This document shows, one piece after another, positions 40,701 through 53,500 of a DNA stretch of 64,000 nucleotides; within the stretch, counting starts at the first letter, position 1; each line of letters begins with the position of its first letter. The position numbers and the translations under genes were made by a program. Source of the stretch: Aptenodytes patagonicus (lineage: Eukaryota; Chordata; Aves; Sphenisciformes; Spheniscidae); the NCBI RefSeq assembly GCF_965638725.1, contig NC_134949.1, forward strand, positions 120,775,794 through 120,839,793, written 5' to 3'. The notes beneath the pieces were generated by a model that did no database searches, had not been told where the DNA came from, and saw only the letters and a program-made list of their open reading frames with translations.

Positions 40701-43700
40701 ATTGAAGATATTGACACACCAATGCTATAATAATTTTAATTTGTCCTCAGTTCTTTTCACAGCAGCTCCTAATAACCTGTATTCCTTTTTTATTGCTGAG
40801 CACTAACCTGCCACTTACAGAGAACCATCACAATAACTGAAGATCTCTTTTCTGAGTTTTAACAGCTCAGGGCCTACCATTGAATAGATATAGTTACAAC
40901 TGTGTTCTTCCCATGTATACTTTTGATATTTATTGCTTTTGAAATTCCTTTGTAATTATATCAGTTTATCATTCAGTATCACAACACACTGCTACAGCTG
41001 CCTGAAGTTTCAATTTCGATTACTCTGAATAATTTGTCAGAAACAATTATCATCCTTTCAGTACTTACCCTTTTTTCCCTTTAATTCCTACCATCTGATA
41101 GGTTACTGATCCATGAAAGGCCCTTCCATTTACTGCATGACAGTTTACCTTGAGAAACTTAGATGAGAGATCTCATCAAAAATCCTTTTGATGTCCACAA
41201 AAAGTCCACATACTCTATTTTGGCCTAAATCACTAAGTCAAGAAGAACTGAAGGTCTCTTAGACTTCATCCAACAAGCATTAAAAACAGGTTACACAGCA
41301 CCCAGCACAAAACGAATACCTGAGCTCAGCAATACCTACAGCTCTACAGTCAAAAAGTGAAGTCACTGGACAGTCAGCCCTAGGACACCACTGACTCACA
41401 AGCGAGCAAGTTTGTTGAACTCTCTCTGAGAGGGAAGAGGTTTTCCTGATGCTCCTCTACATCAAAAGTTCCAGTAACAGAAATAACAATCTTACAAGAC
41501 CTTCAGGATGCACTATCTGTGAACATCCACTACAGTCAACTTGTTGTGTGCATCTTTGAAACTTGAAAGCACCACAAATGTGCCCAGCATTCAGATAAAC
41601 TGAAGTGTGTTACCTCAGGGATCAAAGCAAATGCTGAGTTTAACAAAACACAGATGACAAGTTTACACGGGAAACGTCAAGAAAATTGAACTCCACCAGA
41701 AGTCTATACCACAGATACCACAAAATGCAAGGAGGAAATTAAATAGGATGTTATGAATAAAAAATACATTACATATACACCGTAAGTACACACACACAGT
41801 TTTTAAAATACATGAATCTGACTGAAAATGTCTCAAAGCAATTCATAGGTCCTGTAACAAGGTATTACCAATGCACGCATGAGTCCATAACCATTGATTT
41901 TTGATATTCTAGTTTTGAAGATAAATTTCAGATGGTATGGTTTAAAGATTAATATTATTTTACAGTACATCAGCTAATAAATCAAACTTACTTAAATTTT
42001 CCTCAGGTTTTTCAGACTCGCAAATCTGAATCTGTTCTTTAAACACTGACTTTTGTTTATCAACACAGACCAAAAAAATTGCAATGTCACTGCTGCAAGT
42101 TAGTGTTTATGAAATTAAACTGGACATGGTTAATTGGCTCAGGTGAAAAAAAAAGCCAAACACCCCACCCCCCCAAAACAAACAAACAAAAAAAACCAGA
42201 AGAAAGCCTAGATGTTACAAATTAAGTATTCTGGAAGATCTCAAATTCCTTTCAACCTTCTGCAAAGCATAAGTGCAGTATTTACACTTCACAAACTCCA
42301 AGGAATAAATATACTTACCATTTTTAATGTGTTGAGACAACACTAAGCTCAGGAGGGTCCACCTTTCTGAAGAGGATGATTCTGATGAGGCTGCTATAGG
42401 TTTTAAACCCAGGTGACACAGATCATCTGCCAGCATTACAAGTCTTTCTCCAAGTGTATCTCCTTTCAGCCAGTCAGAGACTAAGGAAAGTTTTGTTGTG
42501 CTTAAGCATGCCTGAATCACAAGAAAGTAATTCTAATAATCTTTTGAGAGTATTAACTTTTATTATTAACTAAGCATAAGATTAGTATGTCAAACCTGCA
42601 CACACAGAGTGGGAATCATATCATCTGTCATAAACAGTAAGTCTCTAGGTGTTTACATCTGCAATAATCTCCCCAACTTTCTTTTTGGTCAGACACAGCA
42701 ACTTATGGTTAGGTCAGACCTCTACTTTAGAGTGAGGTAAGTCACCTTCTGAAAGCTCTTCTTTTTCCTTTTCTCCAACTATAGAAGTCAGGGAATGCCT
42801 ACATTGGAGTCAGAAAGATAACTTTTGGATGAGCAGGTTGGCTGAAATAAAATCTATTTACAACATAAAATCTATTTACAGCATCTGAATTTCTCTAAAA
42901 AGAAATGGAAGGTCACAAATCAGAAAAACATTATTTTGGTGATAAGCCATTATGAGTTACAAAATCACAAAAACTGAGGATTCCTAAAAAAATCACAGTA
43001 TCTGTGAGGAAAGATACTGTGGTCAACGCACTGGATTGTAAATCAAGTGCTATGAGTTCTTGTTCAAAAATTTGTCATACACTTCGTATTTTATCCCAGG
43101 CAATCACTTAAATGTCAGTCTCTCAATATCCCATGTGAAAAAATGGCATACTATCTTTTCTTTGTAAGCACGATGTAAGGGTGATGATACAAATAATAAT
43201 TTAAATTATTGGTCTAATACCCAACTCCATTCTCTCTAGCTTAGAGAGGATGACCAGAAACAAATCAGGAATCCCCCTGGCTCAAAGAGCAAACTGACCA
43301 AAAAACAGGAGGGACAATTTTGTTTTGGTATCATCATTTCATTTCTAAGACGGTCCCCAGATTTAAATGCAATTTAAACAACACAAACTATTACTACAAC
43401 ATTTTCAAACTATGGAAATTATCACTACTTAAATAAATAAAAAAAAAAAAGGTCATTCAAACACATGTAACTCTCAAAGCTAACAGCAGGGAAATACTCA
43501 AAACTGCAAAACAAGAACAAAAAAGTCCTAAGAGGTACCTTTTGAATTATCTGGAGAAAAATAATCCATTTCAGATCCATCTGAAAAGAAAAACAAAATT
43601 CCACAATATTTAACAAATTCTTTGCTGAATAGGAAGCTTTTAATACCTTTTTAACTGTTTGTTTTACAACTTTATTTTCTGCAGGGGATAAGCACAAGTT

Positions 43701-46700
43701 GCTAAGTTTCAGTAACAAAGTTATTGATGATATTATTTCTGGCTTCCAAGTCTTTCTCTACCACACCGATCAGCAAGGGACTGTATTTATAAGAAAGGCC
43801 ACTGATGACTAGCATAAAAACACACTGTATAAAGAAGCCAGAACAGAGAAATTCTGATGTTACTTTTTTTTTTTTTAACGATTTATACCATATAGAAAGG
43901 GACATATGTCATAACCTTTCACCCCAACACTGTCATGTCAATCCTTCCTAAATCTACCTTCCTTACACTGAACTTATCCAAGTTCATGTAGAATATCTTC
44001 CATTCCACAGCCCCAAAATAAAATGATTAACCAACCACAGCCCACAAAAAGAGCAGTCACTTTGATAAAAACTAATAACAAAATGTACAAGAGTCATACC
44101 TTTGTTAAATCATCAAGAATTGTTTTCCTTTCATCATTACTGTTGCAACAATTAAGCACACTGTACAAAGTATCGACCAGAAAATGGGTGTCTTTCCTCC
44201 AGTCTTCTTTCAGCCAAGCTATTAAATTCATATACAGAAATTGTACAGGTGGACTTTCATGATGAGCTTTAACTTCGTTTTGGGATTCAGCCTGCGCAGA
44301 GCCTGCATCGTTTCCCTGCTCTAAAAGTACCTGAAAAACTCTGTTTGAAGAAAAAGAGTTGAGCAGGGCAGAGAGAAATTTCAAATGCTGTTCTGACTTC
44401 TGTTCATTGACATACACAATACTCAGTTCAGCAAGGCTGCAGACTAAATTCTCTAAAGGTTCTTTCCTTAGAAGCGAACTATGCTGCAAGTCAGCCTGTA
44501 TTTCAGAGTCACTATTTCTCACTTCTGTGGGCTTTCCATTCTCTGTGTTTCTTTCAGATTCATCCTCATCTGTAAATCTGATTTTTAGAGATTTTCTGTT
44601 GTTTGGTTTTGTAGTACTCTTTGGATTCTGAAGAATTTCTAGCATACCAGATATGGCGAACAATGATTTCTCATCAGCATCCAATGTATCAACATGAAGT
44701 ACACACATTTTTAAAAGACGGTCCCAAAAATTTGACAACAGTTTCTGGAAAACTTCATCTGTGCCATCATCACTGGAGAGTTCTGCTTTAGCTTCCCAGG
44801 AGCTCAGCATTTCTGCTATTTGATAAAATAATGGTCCATTTTGTAACCTGGGCTCCTTAAGTACAGCATTGGTAAGAGGAATTAGCTATAAAGACAAAAA
44901 AATTATTAAAGAACAGTGATCCAACTAGATGATCATTTTATTCCTTAAAATTCCAGAAGTAATTCCGAAAACATCAGAATTACTCATGCTTGAACACTTA
45001 ATAAAAATATACAGGGTGGGATTTTTTTTTTTTTTAAATATTATTTAAACTGCACAGTAAAAGGGATGATTTTACAGGAAGGAAAAAATTTACTAAATTC
45101 AGTAAGATTATTTTTTCCATAAAATCTAGTGAAACTTTCAACAGAGAAGTAAATCCTTACAGAAATGTACGTTTTTCTTTAACTTTGAATTATTAAATGT
45201 ACACACAACAATATTAAGTATTTCTAATAAATACCTGGTCATGTATAAGCATTTGATGAATTTGTCTTTGGTCATCTTCTTTGTCTATTTTCTGTAATAT
45301 GGCAAAGCGCAGACATTCCATAAATGCAGTTATAATTGCTGAACTTTCTGAAGGGCTGGCTATCGCTCGTTCACTTGACAACCTATTGAAAGGCAACATC
45401 GGAGGGAGGGCACGCTCAGTCATCTATGCTTCTAAGAAACCCAGTATATACATAACGAATGTAACCTTGGTTATGTTGTTCTTATCCAGACAACACCAAT
45501 ATGAGAATATAGAGTCACAGAATCATTGATAGGAGTCAGATCAAAACTAATTCAATGGGACATATTTAAAGAGTCAAAACAATAGACCCAGGCATTTAAC
45601 ATAACTTACATTAAAATAACTTATTCATCTAGTTTTAGCATTCATTAAAAAAAAAAAAAAAAAAACCTACGTAAACAGAGGAAACATAACCAGTCACGCA
45701 TACTGTCTACTGTTTCAGCTGTTTGCCAAAACTCCTTTGCAGTTTTCTACACACACCACAGAGGTTTAGAAGGTGTCATTACAGAAAAAAGAAAAAAACT
45801 GAAACAAAAAGCCACCAAAAGACAGTTTCACCATAGCCAGTCTGAGTCTGAACAACTGTGATTTGTTTGCTTTTTAATGAAAATTAGGCCACGCAAATTA
45901 CCATGCAAATATTACAACCATTTTACTACTTGTAATAAAATTCTATACACTCTCTTCTCCAAGAGCTCTGCTAATGGCCACGCCAACATCAATCGAGAAT
46001 TGATTTTTGTTTAAGTAAGTTACATTTTAGTCTTTCATGAAATAACTTATACATGCTTTTGAGTACACAATGCACATGCATCTATTAAAATTAGATTTGA
46101 TAGAAAGATGGTTTTGATGTATTTAAAGGCAAAAAATGATAGCAGTTTCAATCCTTTAAAAATCAGTATCACAAGAATTAAAGTTCCTGCACATAGGAAA
46201 TTTCACAATCGCAATGCTAATCCCCAATAACCTCTGTAATAATTACACACTGGTGAGAAGAGCCTGATATCTTCAAAGCCACTTTTAATTTTAAATTAAT
46301 TTCCCATTTTAAAACTTATAATTGAATAAACACAAAGCTTTGACAAGGAAAGATAAGAATGCTTTAGGTAAGGAAGACATAATAAAAATCAAAGAGAAGG
46401 CTGAAGGTTTAAGAAGACAGGGACAGCCACAAAGGACTGACTCTAGTTTTGGATATTTAGAAGTATTTTAAAAATATGATTTTCAAATATCATAGTGAAA
46501 ACAGTCTTTTTCCCAAATAAACAATTAATGCATATTTAAATAGCCTCAAGCCAAATGAAATGTTACTCATCTTTAAATGCTTAAAGAAGACTAGTTCTCC
46601 TATTTCCAAATGTAAAAGACACTGGTTTCAAAAAAATAAATAACTAAATTTGTGGTTCATACCCTTGAATTATAGAGCTGAAAAAAGTTCTGAAATACTC

Positions 46701-47520
46701 CAGCTTTGGTTCTGCAATGCCAGGAGGTACCTTGCTAATGAACGGCAAGAGATTTGGGTATATAACGGTAGCTAGTCCTCGTCCACCTTCTCGAAGCACT
46801 GTCCACAGCTTTGGCAGAACTCCCTTTTTGGCATTTACATGGCTCCAACAGTCCTACAGAAAGCAATACACTTATTGTCAATTAAATGAGAATACGTTGC
46901 CTTGGAAGTACTCCCACGCTAGACATTTAATCTACCTCCCTATGTTGTAGCTGAAACAAGCTACCGTAAAATTTAAATTCACTTGCCAATGTTTTTAAGA
47001 ATCACTTTCTCCCTATTTCAGCTTGTAAATTTAAGAAGTTAACGCGATAAAACTGTTTCTGTATTGTTTAAAATCAACGGACCTTTCTTGTTAGCAAACT
47101 GCAATTAAAGGCTTCTCTTTAATAATGCTTTAAGGATGCTTCATAAAAATCATTATTGTAACTGGTCTTTTATTTAATTCTGAGTTCTTATTATCAAGAA
47201 TAAGCAATGATTTCAAAATCCTAACTTTAGAAGCACTACTATCCTCAAAACTCCCCTCAAAAAATCTTCTGATGGTTACAAAATATCTTGGCACTCCCCC
47301 CCCCCCCCCCCCCCGAAGTTTTTTGTCATCTGATCTATCATAGTTCCAGATACCTATATTTATAGCAAGCTGAACAAAGATTCCCCCCCCCCCGCCCCTA
47401 AATTGTTACAGTTTATACCAGCAGTTACAAAAGAGATCTGCAGCATTAAACCCTCAAAGCATCCCAGTCTATGGCAACACCACTCATCCAGCTAATAAAT
47501 TCAAAGCTGGTATTTCACTT

Positions 47521-47554
<34 letters not shown>

Positions 47555-50500
47555 TTATAGAACCAAGCATTACATTAGAAAGGGAAACAAACAAACCAAA
47601 AATGCACTGCAGGTCATTTTTGTAGCCGTCTTTAACCAAGAAAAAGGTTTTAAGTATTATTTTACTTATTAGTAACTATTTTTAATCACAGGGATTCAGG
47701 TTAATTTAATTAAATCTATAAAACAACTCTGATTTTCAGACATGCTGGACACAATATATTTGAAAGTTACACTGAAACCCTAAGGAGGAAGAAGGACTAT
47801 GTAGCATTGATAAGTTCATGTTATTAATCATAAAGAAAACCCAGTCAAGCTGTTCTTCCTAATTCTACACAGAGAACAATGGCACTTGGTGAAAAGTTAA
47901 ATCCGAGTAAAATATCTGCCCCTTAGGTTTCCCACATTACCTCAATAGTGGCGATAGCATAAAGTACAGCTTCCCAAAGAGCAGGACACACCACTGCATC
48001 ACTGTCATCAATGCTGAGAAGAACAGCAGGACAAACTCTTGGTGCTTCAGTTTTCACCAGCTCAGGCAAGTACTGGCAAAAAGCAGAAGCCAGCTCAAAG
48101 AAAGCTGAGCGAACCTGACACAGGCCACAGAAAAACAAAATTTTAGTCAAATGACAACACTTTGTCACTACATGTAGCTTATAACATTCCTTTTAAAGTC
48201 ACCATAACTTACAACACGCGGTCCCCATATTTTATCACATGAGCAAAGGTTTAAATATTATTAAAACTAAAGAAAAATAAAGAAGTTACTTGATAAGCCT
48301 GTTTAATATTTTAAAATAATTTGTTTAGTGATAAAATGCTTATCAAAAATTTTATTTTAATATACTTCTCAAAAGGCATGTTTTCCCAAACACACCTTAA
48401 AACTTTTTAAGAAAATACTATCAGAATCAATTAATCACTCTATGCACTATTGTCTTAGCAGACCAAAGACCAATAAAATGGTTTCAAAAAAAGAAAGTCC
48501 AAAAGCACTAAGAACACATGCAGTAAACTGATACAGTTTGTATCTTTTACATGAATTCGAAATGATGGCAGATTGGCAAGAAGTAGATGATGGTGACATG
48601 GAAATAACAAATTAGCCTATCGGGCAAATTTTAGAGCAATATTGTCTATTTAAGGCCTAGAAATTTGAAGGCTGTTTCAAACATAGTTCAGTGAAGTACA
48701 AAGTTCATTCTTGTAGAATAATTAATACTTGCTTAGGTTCAGTGTATTATCCTCAACTAAAACCAACCAAAAAAAAAGAAGAAATAAAAAAAAGTCACCT
48801 GTGGTATGTTGTGTTTGCCGTATTTCCAAAATTTGTTTTGGGACAGAAGTGGCATTAACTTTTCCTCCAATGAATGCATCTCTTTCTTTGGCAACATGCT
48901 AAGCAACTTTTTTAAAGCTAACAAGGAACAGGTCAGAATCCGGAAAAATTTGGCTTCCCTTTCTTCCTCTGGTACAGTTCTCCGAAAACAAAACAAAACA
49001 AAACAAAGTGAACCATAAATAAATCAGTAGGCTTCTCAAGCTCTTCTGACCTGTCTAAACTAAACCGTCTTCAGTTTTTCTGTGTTCTTCTTTTCATTTC
49101 AGATGCCAGCAATGTAAATACGTAAACTTTCCATAGGTTCTAATGCTACCAAATTACATTATAAAGCATTAGAAAAAGAGAGTTTCAAGTCACCTCATCT
49201 TCCAGCTGTTCAAAAATGTGACTCCTAAAAGAGCTGAAACAAGAATTAGACAATTGATAACACTTTCAAAAGTATTTATACTCTAGTCCCAAAGAAAGTT
49301 GCTGGGATCTGGACTCAAATAACTATTCTATCTCTCGAAACAAAACTAAATCCACTACCTCCAAGGACAGAGAACCCAATACAGACCAAGACTTAAGCCA
49401 TATACATTAAAGCAGGCTAACATACTGGGGGTCACTGAGTGTATCGGGTGTTTCTTTCAGAAGGTGATCTTGAAGTACCTAGGGGGAAAAAAAAAAAATA
49501 CACACATACACGTGAGAATCTAATATTTATATGTGAATAATACAGTCTATACATTATTCAGAAACAGCTCTACAATAAAACTTCACAACCTCTGAGTCAA
49601 GTCTTTTAAACACATTTTAGACATGCTAGTGAACAAGAACATAATTTAATTGACTCCTGCTGAACACAGTAGCTGTGGTACTGTGTGAATCAAGACTTCG
49701 TAATACTTTGTGAGTTGCAGTCCTATGACAACAGGCTTCTGGTAAAAAGAAGCCAAACCGAGACAAAACAAAATGGCTAAGTTTGCATATGATGGGCCAG
49801 CAATACAAACTTTCACCTTTTTAAATTCAGTCAATTCAGTTTCATATATGACTGGCAGAAAAGCATTAACCTTGGTCAGAACTAAACTTGTAGAGGCTCT
49901 GAAACACTGCTCAGCATTCTTTAATCCTCTACCACTGCAGCTAAACCACTCCGGCATCATTATTCATCTGTCAGCAACATTACATGATGACTGAGCATCA
50001 CTACATAGAAATGCATACAAGAAAATTCACTTTGTATTCATTCCTCTGGTTCCAGTCATTCTAACCGCAAGCCAAAAAAATAGATGTGTCTTTGCCTCAG
50101 TCTTCTCTTCACATTAGCAGGAGCAAGGTTTCAGGTGAGAAAGAAATTTAACCACGAAGAGCAGATGGGGGCAGGATGAGTTTTAAACTTGTAATAAAAG
50201 TTGACATATACTTAACACAAAGCCTTAAAGAAATACGTAAGTATAAACTCACATTAAGAATTTCATCTTTACAGAATGCTAAGGCTTCAGGTTGTTTGCT
50301 TGAAGGGAAAGCTTTTTCAAAAGCTACTTTTGCAGCAGAAGCAGCAGGGGAGTAAGTGTCACATTGAGCAATCAGCCAGTATCCCATGATACTTTTTAAG
50401 TAAGGAGCTAAGTGTTTCTTTACTTTAAGAACCAGTTGCTCAAAAGATTGCTGAGTTGCTTCTCGAACACGGCGATCGTGATCCTGTTAAAGAAAAAAAA

Positions 50501-53500
50501 AGAAGGAAAAAAAAGAGAAAGGTTTATTGTTTTAAGAAACGTACCTTTGATGCTGGGATACTTCAAAGCAGAAATGATGACAAAAAAAAAAAGCTGTCTC
50601 TCAGTTCAGACATTTTCGCAATGAATTGGGCTGTATAGATTTGAAAATACGCAACAACAATGACAAAAAAGTCTTGGTATCCCTAGATAAGGGGAAAGCC
50701 CTAACTTAGCAGTATCATATTCTCGACGTGTTGTACATTCAAAATTGTAACCTTTTCCTGATACACCCAACTACAGTTTCTATTTCCACTTTATACAAAC
50801 ATTTAACAGAAAGACAAGAAGCAAGAGAAACAGGAAGCCTTGAAGACACTTTTTGGATTAAAATGACCATAAGCCTACCAATGTGCATCATTATCCATTA
50901 TTTGTGTATGAATTTACAACTTCATGACTTTCTATGCTCTTGGCTCCTGAAAGAAATACTAGAAATTGCTCTAACGGATCAGAATAGTGATTCATTTTGT
51001 CCAATATCACGTTTCCAACAGTAGCCAGTCCAGATAGTCTGGAGATGTATTAAATATATCAGAAAATTATGGTTTATCTGGCTACGCATGGTCTTTTCAT
51101 GTTTGAGGGTTTTTTTGTGGGTTTCTTTTTGTGGGTTTGTTTTTTTTTTTTAATATTAAGTCTGGTCAGATATTAGTCCTAGCTCAAAAAGATTTATAAT
51201 TATGTTAACTGAACAGCACGTTCTCCTTAGCCGTTCTGGAATCTACATAAAAGAACTTTTCTTGAGAAGAAATATTTTGTCATCTTTTTAACATAAAGGT
51301 CTAACAAACAGCTATCTCCATCCAGCAAGTACAGCCCAGGCATCAACAGTTCAAGATTCTACCCACTGCCAATACTGAAACATCTCCACAATAAAGAACA
51401 CTACTTTCCTTCATCTTCACGTTTTTCCTAGAACGAGTCAGTAATTCCAACAAAGTTAGATATATCAGTAACAACTGCCTTAGAGGTTGTCACAGGAAGT
51501 ATCCAGAGAAGTTTTTAATTTAGATACTTTAATACTTACCAGTGAGATTTTACAATAAATTCTTGGCCAGTAAGGAAGAACACCTTTAACAACTTCCGCT
51601 TCTCTTTCCTTGCACATTGTCCCAAACTCTTGCATAGCCTAAAATCAAGATACCGAGAGCATGATTTAAGAAGTCAGATAGATACGTCTGTAATTTACCA
51701 GCTTCTACCCGACATTGCAACTCTCTTTTTCAAAAATCAATTCATTTCTTGCAATTGAGCATCTATAGAGTTAATTTTATGAAGGCTCCATCAGCATTGT
51801 GTGATGGACCTTTTTATAAGTCCTCCAAGATACCTTCTGGATTGCAGTTCTAGCAAATTTGCCAATATGAAATTAGTATTAGCTACCTTGACGTATTCCT
51901 CTCCCATCCTTAAGAAAAAGGTATTGTTTTCCAATAAAAAACAATTATGGGGGACAAAGGATACACCTACTTTTAATTTTGTTGTGATATCCCTCTTAGA
52001 AAGTTTTCGCAACACCATCCGAAAATCAGCATCCACAAGGCTGTCTATTTCCTCTGCTCCTTGAACTGCAGGAACATATCCTAGATCACTCTGAGATGTT
52101 CCAAAGCCAATAAACCCAGGCACTGTTCCACGTTCTTTGGCAAGGAGCTCTGCAGCTCGGCCACTGCTAGAAGGCTGACAAAAAACAGGGACAGAAGTCA
52201 GTTATCTATTTCGGTAATTTTGTTTTATTTTGCACACATCATACATTTGAAATAATGATCCTATTTATACTGTATAATTAACCTTCTATTTAAAACAAAG
52301 TCTCACGAAAAAAGGCCACCTATGCTTTAAACATAGAAGTTTGACCTAGAAAATTATTCTTCTCTTTAGAACCAGCATTCCCTTCTCTCACCGTGATTTT
52401 AATCCATGAATACTTGTAGAAAATTATATTGCTTTTAGACACATACAAAAATATATAACAGAAAAGTCCTTCTGAAAGTGAACAATTTATTAAGAAGCCA
52501 TTTACACTCCTTCACTGCTTCTCTTTTTACTAGTTCTTCTCACGTTATTGCATATGGACCAATACAGCTCCCAAGGAATGCTCCTCATATTGTTGGGAAA
52601 AATGAGAACACGCACAGAACAAAGGGTGCTACCAGCAAGGGGACAAGAAGGATTTAGAGGAATGGAGCAAAAGTGTAATACTATCCCATTAGTATTACAG
52701 TGGCTGTTTTGGAGTTCAGCACCTCTTCTAGTTTGCCTCAGTTAAGTCAACACCTTGCTCATCTTATCAGTGGCTCGTGTTTATGTCTTCTGAATGACTG
52801 GCCCAAAACCAGCTGGTGCTTTAATGTTCTCTATGGCACCTTATAGTCCAACTACCTTTTCTTTCCTAATGACAGTTGCAGATTTGTGAGTTGGGTTTGT
52901 TTTTTTTTTTAAGTAACGACAATTTGCTGAAGTTCATCATACTCTTCTGATTTTCTTGAGGTACGTAAGCCACATTTTACCTGACTACTATATCTACAGA
53001 TTAAGTCATTTTTTCTGCATGTGAAACCTCAACTACAAGGACACGCTTCTTTGCATTCCCTCATCTTCTCTACGCCCATGAGAGGGGGAAGATTTGTAGG
53101 CATTACATAACCTGAACAGAACGCTTCACCCACAATCCTCCCATCCCGAGTGAGTGCCACACATGACAGATGTCACACCACTTCGGGCCCGATGGCAAGT
53201 CGAAGACACCACGACAGCTGTACTCGAAGACTCCCCGCAGAAGAACACACAAAATGTACCCACCGGTACCTTGCTGAACTCACACCCGCGGTGATTTTGC
53301 AGTTACGCCCCCCTACCCTTGCCCTTCTCCGGAAAACGCGTACAGACGCCACAGGGAGTTGCAGTCACGCTCCCCCAAAGCACGGGCCCAGGCCGAGAGT
53401 CGCCCCTGAAGCCCGGCGGCGGCCCCGGCACCAGCTACTGCAACCGGGCCCGAAGGCAGCGCCGCCTCCCAGCGGGGGACGGGCTTCGGCGGCCTACAGC

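Larger units (their letters stand above)
39883..42318. other. LTN1 intron 12
   Basis: One of the larger LTN1 introns. It contains the reverse-strand CR1 fragment and the 54-nt candidate exon, both listed separately. The remainder is unremarkable. Confidence 0.8.

Noticed and set aside
43425-43905. Two overlapping protein-like - strand frames in LTN1 introns 10 and 11, with a plausible acceptor near 43830
   Set aside because: The frame entered from that acceptor hits a stop, and the second frame is not reachable in phase. Exon 10 joins the 42-nt exon 11 directly, as in human (DDLTK then DLKW). If ever included it would truncate listerin.
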